DNA of 5,485 nucleotides. Source: Micrococcales bacterium. Its GTDB lineage: Bacteria; Actinomycetota; Actinomycetes; Actinomycetales; Dermatophilaceae. A program made the position numbers and the translations under genes. Location of the stretch: contig JAUNUZ010000187.1 of NCBI GenBank assembly GCA_030537915.1, forward strand, positions 1 through 5,485, given 5' to 3'. This document shows, one piece after another, positions 1 to 4,691 of this stretch (its first letter is position 1; every line of letters starts with the position of its first letter). The notes beneath the pieces were generated by a model that saw nothing but the letters and a program-made list of their open reading frames with translations, searched no databases and was not told where the DNA came from.

Positions 1-130
1 AATCCCAGCGGCGCGCGGGGAGGCGATGCTCGCGCGCGGGGGCCTGTACGGGAGAATGACAACCGAGACGCCCGCGCAGCCGCCGCTCCTGCCCGACCGA
101 GCGCGCCAGCAGAAGGAGAACAACAGGTGA
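1..130 (+). CDS. 3' end of an upstream gene, probably the C-terminus of an ABC exporter (partial)
   Basis: A reading frame is open from the left edge (first full codon at position 2) to a TGA at 128-130, giving the last 42 residues of a protein. About nine in ten of its codons end in G or C; the overlapping frame that continues into the next gene is clearly poorer in G/C third positions here. The residues ARGEAMLARGGLYGRM resemble the tail of permease-ATPase fusion ABC exporters, where the ATPase domain ends in a 'GTHxELLxxGGLYxxL' segment, followed here by a polar tail ending QQKENNR. The stop overlaps the GTG start of the next gene as GTGA, which argues that this is a real gene end in the same operon. 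The family call rests on about 16 residues and is tentative; the alternative is an untranslated leader. Confidence 0.5.
   Translation, partial: IPAARGEAMLARGGLYGRMTTETPAQPPLLPDRARQQKENNR
111..118 (+). promoter_or_regulatory. Strong Shine-Dalgarno site for the SurA_N-like lipoprotein gene
   Basis: AGAAGGAG ends 8 nt before the GTG at 127, an ideal spacing for pairing with the 16S rRNA 3' end. It fixes that GTG as the start even though the frame stays open further upstream. The site lies inside the last codons of the upstream gene, so translation of the two genes is likely coupled. Confidence 0.8.
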
Positions 131-696
131 AGGCATCCCGCACACGAGCCGCCCGGGTGGCCGCTGGGCTCACCCTGGCCCTGATGGTCTCGCTGCCTCT
201 GGCCGCGTGTGGCACCGGTCCTGGCCCGGGGATCGCCGCGACCTCCGACGGCCAGGTCGTCACCGAGCAGGACCTCGATGACATCGCGAGCGACTTTGCC
301 CGCGTCCAGGGGGCCCAGGCCCCCACCCGGACCGAGATGGTGTCGTTGCTCGTTGCCCGGCCCTTCGTGCAGGAGGCCGTGCAGGGCTCCGGGCAGATGC
401 TCTCCGAGGCAGGCATTCGGCAGCTGGTCAAGGGCCAGCTCACCCAGGTCTCCGACGCGACGGTGAAGTACCTGCAGGTGACAGCCCTGCAGCAGCAGCT
501 CGACCAGGCCGCGGTCGCCAAGATCACCAAGGAGATGGCAGGCGCGGACATCCAGGTCGACCCCCGCTACGGGGTGTTCGAGCCCGGCAAGGGACTCGTG
601 AAGACGCCCGAGAACTGGATCCTGCCTGCCCCCGGGCCGAACGCGACACCTGCTCCCGGTGAGGCGCCCGGATCGAGCCAGACCCCCACCCCGTGA
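127..696 (+). CDS. SurA N-terminal-domain-like lipoprotein
   Basis: This is a 189-aa predicted lipoprotein. The signal peptide has a basic start (K2, R5, R7, R10), a hydrophobic core at residues 11-24 and the lipobox L25-A26-A27-C28; C28 would be lipidated and anchor the protein on the outer face of the membrane. The mature part begins with the segment AATSDGQVVTEQDLD (residues 38-52), which resembles the 'a.VnG..it..dvd' opening of SurA_N/trigger-factor-like chaperone domains. A helical Gln-rich stretch follows at about 70-137, then DPRYGVFEPG (145-154) and NWI (163-165), a closing pattern I associate with actinobacterial relatives. The last 23 residues are a Pro/Ala/Gly/Ser-rich tail. No parvulin prolyl-isomerase domain is present and there is no room for one. 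The gene overlaps both neighbours by GTGA, placing it in one operon with mazG. A chaperone-like role in envelope protein folding is inferred from the family only. Confidence 0.85.
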   Translation: MKASRTRAARVAAGLTLALMVSLPLAACGTGPGPGIAATSDGQVVTEQDLDDIASDFARVQGAQAPTRTEMVSLLVARPFVQEAVQGSGQMLSEAGIRQLVKGQLTQVSDATVKYLQVTALQQQLDQAAVAKITKEMAGADIQVDPRYGVFEPGKGLVKTPENWILPAPGPNATPAPGEAPGSSQTPTP

Positions 697-1343
697 CCCG
701 GGGCGGCGCCGGCAGCAACCCGAGGGGGCATTCGCTGCTGGCGCTCGTCGCGGTCATGGATCGGCTTCGGTCGCCCGGTGGCTGCCCGTGGGACGCCGAG
801 CAGACGCACGAGAGTCTCGCGCCGTACGCCGTCGAGGAGGCCTTCGAGCTGGCGGAGGCGATCGAGTCGGGGCATCGCGACGACCTGGCGGACGAGCTCG
901 GCGACGTGCTCCTCCAGGTCGTCTTCCACGCCCGGATCGCTCAGGAGGATCCCGACGAGCCCTTCGATATCGATGACGTGGCCAGGCGCATCGTTGCCAA
1001 GCTGCGGCGCCGTCACCCGCATGTCTTCGCCGACGTGCAGGTGGCCTCGGCCGCCCACGTAGAGGCCAATTGGGAGACCATCAAGGCTGCCGAGAAGCCC
1101 GAGCGAACCCGCCCCCTCGACGGCGTACCGGCCGGGATGCCGCCCTTGGAGCGGGCCGCGAAGGTCGCTTCGCGGTTGCGGCGTGCGGGGCGCGAGAAGG
1201 AGGTCCGCAACGCCCTGCTGGAGCTGCCGGACGACCCGGGCTCATCCCTGCTGCGCGCGGTCCTGCAGTCGGCTCTCGACGGAGGCGACCCGGCCGGCCA
1301 GCTGCGACACGCCCTGAAGGACCTGGAAGGGCGATTCGCCTGA
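693..1343 (+). CDS. mazG: Nucleoside triphosphate pyrophosphohydrolase MazG
   Basis: This 216-aa cytosolic enzyme belongs to the all-alpha NTP pyrophosphohydrolase family, which hydrolyses (d)NTPs to NMP and pyrophosphate and is credited with clearing aberrant nucleotides. The N-terminal MazG domain (about 15-130) is intact. It contains CPWDAEQTH (31-39), the Mg-binding EExxE as E48-E49-x-x-E52, and the second acidic pair ExxD as E68/D71 within DELGDVLLQVVFHA (67-80). These are followed by the conserved KLRRRHPHVF (103-112) and NWETIKAAEK (126-135). Residues 140-216 occupy the place of the second MazG domain of the 263-aa E. coli protein but lack any EExxE/ExxD set, so that half is degenerate. 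The GTG start overlaps the previous stop by GTGA and has no Shine-Dalgarno of its own, implying translational coupling. An internal ATG at 756 (M22) would cut into the domain's first helix and is less likely. Confidence 0.95.
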   Translation: MTRGGAGSNPRGHSLLALVAVMDRLRSPGGCPWDAEQTHESLAPYAVEEAFELAEAIESGHRDDLADELGDVLLQVVFHARIAQEDPDEPFDIDDVARRIVAKLRRRHPHVFADVQVASAAHVEANWETIKAAEKPERTRPLDGVPAGMPPLERAAKVASRLRRAGREKEVRNALLELPDDPGSSLLRAVLQSALDGGDPAGQLRHALKDLEGRFA

Positions 1344-1368
1344 GGCCTGCGCTTGGTGTAGAAGTGGT

Positions 1369-1406
1369 CGTGGGCCCACGCTCTGGCGAGGGGCCCGTGC
1401 TTTATT
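1369..1406 (+). terminator. Probable intrinsic terminator after mazG
   Basis: Twenty-six nucleotides after the mazG stop, CGTGGGCCC (1369-1377) can pair with GGGCCCGTG (1391-1399). This makes a 9-bp RNA stem (two G-U pairs) with a 13-nt loop, followed after one C by TTTATT (1401-1406). This run is the most T-rich stretch in the intergenic region. The left arm is also part of a perfect 12-bp palindrome (1369-1380) that could compete with the hairpin. Confidence 0.5.
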
Positions 1407-1433
1407 GTGGGGAATCTACAAAGCGGGTTATCT
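1405..1433 (+). promoter_or_regulatory. Weak sigma-70-type promoter candidate for the unknown lipoprotein gene
   Basis: TTGTGG (1405-1410) and TTATCT (1428-1433) are separated by 17 nt and resemble -35 and -10 boxes. The -10 lacks the usual A at its second position. A promoter is expected here because a terminator lies just upstream and the next gene starts at 1468, but the boxes alone are poor evidence. Confidence 0.25.
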
Positions 1434-1454
1434 GTCGCGCGGACGGGGCGCGAC
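1434..1454 (+). promoter_or_regulatory. Perfect hairpin in the leader of the unknown lipoprotein gene
   Basis: GTCGCGC (1434-1440) and GCGCGAC (1448-1454) are perfect inverted repeats around the 7-nt loop GGACGGG. The hairpin ends 13 nt before the ATG at 1468 and is followed by a run of seven G (1459-1465), the only sequence near the start that could serve as a poor ribosome-binding site. It could act in translational control, as an operator, or be chance in GC-rich DNA. Confidence 0.4.
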
Positions 1455-1467
1455 CTTCGGGGGGGTC

Positions 1468-2361
1468 ATGACACAAGTACATCGGACGACACATCGAGCG
1501 CCCAGGCGAGGCGGAACCTCGCTACGGGCGCTCAGCACGTTCGTCGCGGTCGTGCTCCTGGGGAGTCTGTCCAGTTGCGCGACTCCCAGCCAGCAGGCCA
1601 CCGTCGCACCGAAACGATTCGTCGAGGCGCCGACGATCTCGGCCAAGGCGAAGGCCAAGTACGGCGACGAGGCGGGCGGGGCCTACAAGGAGATCGCTGA
1701 CTTCGTCCTCGATCAGAGCGAGCGCAGTGAGCTGCTCGACCCGGCGCGCACGACGTTCACCTCTGAGGAGCTCACGGCCGGGCTCACCGGGCACATGACT
1801 CCGGCCGCGGCCGCCACATATGAGGGACTCGTTGCGCGGGCCCTCGCTGGCGATCCGGCCTCCGAGGACGCAGTGCAGGCACTGCGCTTCTACAAGCTCC
1901 AAGCCCCAGGGCTCACGCTGCCAAAAGACGGGACAGCGTTGGACAGCCAGACAATCACGGGCGCGACGGTTGACCTCGTCGCGGCGAAGGCAGGCTCGAT
2001 CGACCGCCTGAAGATCTCCTTCGACCACGTGACCCGGATCAATCTCCTGAACGGCAAGAGCCCGTTCCCGGGGACGATCGAGAACCATCTCGACTTCACG
2101 GTGCTGCCGGCAGCCCTCGTGCCGACGCCCAAGACGTCCTCCAGCACGTCGAGCAAGAACGCAGCGCCGTCCGCCACGAAGGCGACGAACACCAAAATCC
2201 CGACGACGCCCGGATCGTCGCGCACGACGGCCGTCGCGCCGCCGACGGTGCCGTCCTCGGCCTATACCCGTGACCCCTCGGCGGCATGGCTCATCAGCCA
2301 GTTCGACGGGGATGTCGACGTATCGTTCGACCGGGGGCCGAGCCCGGCTCCGACGGGCTGA
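1468..2361 (+). CDS. Unrecognised 297-aa lipoprotein with an internal Ser/Thr/Lys-rich linker
   Basis: I do not recognise this family. The frame is open upstream to 1405, but the ATG at 1468 is the first ATG and gives a sensible signal peptide. This has a long basic start (R6, R10, R13, R14, R20), a hydrophobic core at 21-34 and the lipobox L34-S35-S36-C37. The arginine pair is not followed by the hydrophobic residues of a Tat signal, so Sec export is expected. Residues about 57-215 look like a folded domain: helices at 60-90 and 98-142, then strand-like segments ending IENHLDFTVLP (204-214). Residues 218-264 are a low-complexity linker of Ser, Thr, Lys, Ala and Pro. A short hydrophobic C-terminal segment, AWLISQFDGDVDVSFD (273-288), follows. 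This order, helices then a curved sheet, is compatible with an NTF2-like fold, but that is only a guess. The gene has its own probable promoter and faces the peptidase gene tail to tail. Confidence 0.8.
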   Translation: MTQVHRTTHRAPRRGGTSLRALSTFVAVVLLGSLSSCATPSQQATVAPKRFVEAPTISAKAKAKYGDEAGGAYKEIADFVLDQSERSELLDPARTTFTSEELTAGLTGHMTPAAAATYEGLVARALAGDPASEDAVQALRFYKLQAPGLTLPKDGTALDSQTITGATVDLVAAKAGSIDRLKISFDHVTRINLLNGKSPFPGTIENHLDFTVLPAALVPTPKTSSSTSSKNAAPSATKATNTKIPTTPGSSRTTAVAPPTVPSSAYTRDPSAAWLISQFDGDVDVSFDRGPSPAPTG

Positions 2362-2362
2362 G

Positions 2363-3823
2363 TCAGGGCAGCGCCCCCGCCTCCTGCAGGACCTGGCGTG
2401 CCTGCGGAAGCGGGGCCAGGGCCGCTGCGAGGTCCTCCGGCGCGGCGATCTGATGGGCATTCGCCCGCAGATACGACCTGATCGCCGCGTCGAAAGCCTC
2501 CGGCCCGGCGGCCTGGCGCGCCTGGAGTAACGTCCGCCCGCCCTGGCGGTAGACCGTGGCGACATAGGCGTCGCTCGAGCGGCGTCGTTGGCCCCACTGG
2601 GTCATCGACTCGCCGACGGCCCCTCGGATCCCCAGCCATTCGTCGGGGTCCTCGGCACTCAGACTCGTCGGGTCGACGACCTCCTGGGCGTAGGTGGCGA
2701 GTGACTCGTCCAGCCATGGATTCTTCCCCTGGTTGTTGCCCACCAGCCCGTAGAACCACAGGTGGGCCAGCTCGTGCGTGAGGAGCCAGCGCTCCCGTGC
2801 GGGGTCGACATCGCCGATTTGGACGGCTCCTGGGTACTCCACTCCGTCGGTGACCTCCGGCAGGACGCTGACCCACAGATCCGGGTAGGGGACCGGCCCG
2901 AAACGCGCGACGAGTCGAGCGAGGGATTGCGAGATCTGCGTGCGCCAGCGGTCGGCGTCGCTGCGCGAACCGGACCGCGGCAGTGCCAGTGTCACCGACG
3001 TCCCGCTGGCATCGAATCGTGTGAGGTCGAGCCGGCCGACGGTGACGGTCACGTCGCGCACCGCCTCGGCGGCGAAGCCGTGCACGGTCGTGTCGGCGCT
3101 CGGGCCAGGCGTGGTTCCCGTCGGCCGGCCGGCGCCGGTCACCTCGTAGCGCGAGGGGGCTGTCACGCGAAGGCTCGCGAGGTCGAAAGTCTCGCTCGTG
3201 GCGCTCTCGCCGGTGACCGGCACCGCGGGGTCGCGGTTCCAGCCGACGCCGTTCTGCCACGCCAGGAGCGGAAAGGCCGTGCCCAGCCACGCCACCTCGG
3301 CGGCCGAGGCGTAGCCGACCCGCTCGTCGGTGCGCGTCGCCAACTGCAGCTTGAAGGTGAGCTCCGCGGTCACCGCCGTCCCCGCGGCCACGCACGACGG
3401 CAGCGCGGCCACGACGATCGTGCCGGGACTGCCCGTGGGGGCCCCGCCCGGCTCCTGGCTAAGAGTCATGGCGCTTCCACCGACCCTCACCCCGCTCACC
3501 GTCAGGGAGGTGCCCGCCTCGGCGCTCGTCGGGCCGTTCGGCCAAAGTCGGAAAACGAGCTCGCAGACGCGGCGATCCGGCACGAACCGGACCTTTTCGC
3601 GGCCCGTGGCCGAGCGTAGATCCGCTGCCATGTCGAAGGCGAGGTCGACGACTGGACGTTGCGGCGAGGGAGGCGGCCACGGCGTGTCGATCGGGGGCCC
3701 CGTGTCGGCGGTGGATTGCCCGCGTGACGCGCCGGGGGGCTCGGGTTCGCCGGAGCGCTCAGGTCCGGTGCAGGCGGTGACAGCGAGCAGCACGACGAGC
3801 ATCAGGCGGAGGGCACGAACCAC
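2363..3823 (-). CDS. M1-type (gluzincin) zinc metallopeptidase lipoprotein
   Basis: This is a 486-aa predicted extracytoplasmic, membrane-anchored zinc peptidase. The signal peptide is short: R3 and R6, a core at 7-16, and the lipobox V15-T16-A17-C18. A Pro/Ser/Glu-rich linker (19-52) follows. A beta-rich N-terminal domain (about 53-270) precedes the catalytic domain. The zinc site is HELAH (H350, E351, H354) with the third ligand E373 after 18 residues, in WLDES, as in family M1. GVEYPG (327-332, E329) stands where M1 aminopeptidases carry the substrate-binding GAMEN motif. Y425 in VYRQGG fits the family's catalytic tyrosine. The protein ends about 60 residues later, without the long helical C-terminal domain of enzymes such as PepN. 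The GTG at 3823 is the most upstream possible start, because an in-frame TAG lies three codons before it. The next start, ATG at 3802, would remove the basic residues of the signal peptide. Aminopeptidase activity is likely, but the substrate is unknown. Confidence 0.92.
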   Translation of the reverse strand: MVRALRLMLVVLLAVTACTGPERSGEPEPPGASRGQSTADTGPPIDTPWPPPSPQRPVVDLAFDMAADLRSATGREKVRFVPDRRVCELVFRLWPNGPTSAEAGTSLTVSGVRVGGSAMTLSQEPGGAPTGSPGTIVVAALPSCVAAGTAVTAELTFKLQLATRTDERVGYASAAEVAWLGTAFPLLAWQNGVGWNRDPAVPVTGESATSETFDLASLRVTAPSRYEVTGAGRPTGTTPGPSADTTVHGFAAEAVRDVTVTVGRLDLTRFDASGTSVTLALPRSGSRSDADRWRTQISQSLARLVARFGPVPYPDLWVSVLPEVTDGVEYPGAVQIGDVDPARERWLLTHELAHLWFYGLVGNNQGKNPWLDESLATYAQEVVDPTSLSAEDPDEWLGIRGAVGESMTQWGQRRRSSDAYVATVYRQGGRTLLQARQAAGPEAFDAAIRSYLRANAHQIAAPEDLAAALAPLPQARQVLQEAGALP

Positions 3824-3856
3824 CCTCTGATTCTAGGTAAGTCACCTGTTCAGAGG
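3824..3856. repeat. Nested inverted repeat over the peptidase promoter (possible operator)
   Basis: CCTCTGA (3824-3830) and TCAGAGG (3850-3856) form a perfect 7-bp inverted repeat. Inside it AGGT (3835-3838) and ACCT (3844-3847) form a second one with nearly the same centre (about 3840-3841). The -10 box lies in the left half, so a dimeric regulator bound here would block or alter transcription of the peptidase gene. No known operator family is recognised. Confidence 0.4.
3830..3835 (-). promoter_or_regulatory. Probable -10 box for a leaderless peptidase transcript
   Basis: On the minus strand TAGAAT (3835 to 3830) matches the actinobacterial TANNNT -10 box. Six nucleotides separate it from the GTG start at 3823, so transcription would begin at or next to the start codon, giving a leaderless mRNA. 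There is no usable Shine-Dalgarno: AGAGG abuts the GTG with no spacing. No convincing -35 hexamer is seen 16-18 nt upstream, which is common for actinobacterial promoters. Confidence 0.55.
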
Positions 3857-3884
3857 CTGTGAGCGAGCGCGCCGGGGTTTGTCC

Positions 3885-3915
3885 GCCCGGCCGTGGACAC
3901 AGTCGACGGCCGGGC
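3885..3915 (-). terminator. GC-rich hairpin terminator after the BPL_N-like gene
   Basis: GCCCGGCCGT (3885-3894) and ACGGCCGGGC (3906-3915) are a perfect 10-bp inverted repeat with an 11-nt loop. It begins 7 nt beyond the stop codon of the minus-strand BPL_N-like gene. No T-run follows on the minus strand (GGACAAACCCC), so it would be a tail-less terminator of the kind often seen in actinobacteria. It also separates this operon from the peptidase promoter. Confidence 0.65.
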
Positions 3916-3922
3916 CGACCGG

Positions 3923-4678
3923 TCAGTCGGCGGCGTGGTCGGCCTCGGCCTCCGGAGCGAGAAGAACGCCGAGCAGGTCGCAGGCCAGGTCCAGGGCTCC
4001 GGTCGCAGGCGCGTCGATGCCGACGTCGGTGAACCAGTCGGCGGTGGCCTCCAGATGCGGCCCGACGACGCCGACCCGCCCGGCGCCGAAGCGGCACACG
4101 GCCGCTGCCACCGCATCGTTGGGGTAGCGGCCCAGCACCTGGGTCGACGGCTTCTCCTTGAGCTTGAAGTAGGGCCCGTCCTGGAAATAGGCCTGTCGCG
4201 GGCGCCCCCGCCACCGCACTGTGACGATGGCGTCGTCCGGGTGCCGGATGCTGGCCCCGCGCATGGAGATGTAGCGGGCCGCGCGCCCCGGTAACAGGCC
4301 GAAGCCGGGGTCGTCGCTCGCGAGGTAGGCGCCCAGGCAGACCCCGAGGTAGCGGCCACCCCCCGCGACGAAGTCGCGGATCGCGGGCGCGTGCGGCGCG
4401 AGCAACGGCCAGCACTCCTCTACCTCGCCACCGCCGGGTTGGACATAGAGTGCCGCGTCGGCCAGTGCGGCCCGCGTCAGGCCGAGTTTCTCACCGGGGC
4501 CGACGAAGCGGTAGTCGATGCCCACCTCCTTCAACACGTCCCCGATGGACTCCGGGCAGCCAGGCTCGGCGGCCGGTCCCCGGTAAATCAGCGCTCCCAG
4601 GGATCGCGCGTCGCCCGCAGCGCGGCCCGGCGAAGGACCGAGCCGCCGCAGCAGGCGATCGATGAATGAGCCGGTCAC
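3923..4678 (-). CDS. BPL_N-domain / class I glutamine-amidotransferase-like protein
   Basis: From a GTG at 4678 this encodes 251 aa. The same frame is open to an ATG at 4762 (279 aa), but that start would overlap the upstream gene by 71 nt and add only an Arg/Pro-rich stretch, so 4678 is preferred. Residue numbers here follow the 279-aa version. The body (about 56-270) resembles the BPL_N domain, a flavodoxin-like fold of the class I glutamine-amidotransferase superfamily, also found at the N-terminus of eukaryotic biotin-protein ligases. Motifs are ALIYRGPAAEPGC (57-69), the glycine turn VQPGGGEVEECW (107-118), and the nucleophile elbow GVCLGAYLA (140-148) with C142. GPHLEA (234-239) supplies H236 and E238, in the place of a catalytic His-Glu pair. 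There is no biotin-ligase catalytic domain, so this is a stand-alone version whose substrate is unknown. No signal peptide is seen, so it should be cytosolic. The gene lies 13 nt downstream of the membrane acyltransferase-like gene, probably in one operon. Confidence 0.85.
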   Translation of the reverse strand: MTGSFIDRLLRRLGPSPGRAAGDARSLGALIYRGPAAEPGCPESIGDVLKEVGIDYRFVGPGEKLGLTRAALADAALYVQPGGGEVEECWPLLAPHAPAIRDFVAGGGRYLGVCLGAYLASDDPGFGLLPGRAARYISMRGASIRHPDDAIVTVRWRGRPRQAYFQDGPYFKLKEKPSTQVLGRYPNDAVAAAVCRFGAGRVGVVGPHLEATADWFTDVGIDAPATGALDLACDLLGVLLAPEAEADHAAD

Positions 4679-4691
4679 GGCGCGCCGCCGG

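Noticed and set aside
659..976. Alternative plus-strand frame over the mazG start
   Set aside because: The mazG frame holds the EExxE and ExxD motifs; this is a GC-rich shadow.
1474..1530. Twin-arginine (Tat) signal in the unknown lipoprotein
   Set aside because: The arginine pair R13-R14 is followed by Gly-Gly-Thr rather than the hydrophobic residues of the Tat motif.
2225..2236. Perfect 12-bp palindrome CGACGGCCGTCG
   Set aside because: It lies inside the linker-coding part of the lipoprotein gene and is built of CG-rich codons. Such palindromes are expected by chance in this composition.
2382..2391. Palindrome TCCTGCAGGA near the convergent gene ends, considered as a bidirectional terminator
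   Set aside because: It has no loop, no flanking T-run on either strand, and lies within coding sequence.
1522..2565. Long minus-strand open frame (347 codons) opposite the unknown lipoprotein gene
   Set aside because: Its product is Arg-rich and low in complexity, as expected from the complement of GC-rich coding DNA. The plus-strand frame has a signal peptide, lipobox and sensible composition.
2262..3395. Minus-strand open frame (377 codons) overlapping the peptidase gene in another frame
   Set aside because: The overlapping frame carries the complete HELAH...E zinc site. This one is Arg/Gly/Pro-rich with no motif.
2762..3619. Plus-strand open frame (285 codons) opposite the peptidase gene
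   Set aside because: It is an antisense shadow rich in Arg, Gly and Ala with no recognisable domain and no ribosome-binding site.
3759..4415. Minus-strand open frame (218 codons) in a different frame from the BPL_N-like gene
   Set aside because: Its composition is Arg/Pro/Gly-dominated. The BPL_N frame carries the conserved GVCLGAYLA and GPHLEA motifs.
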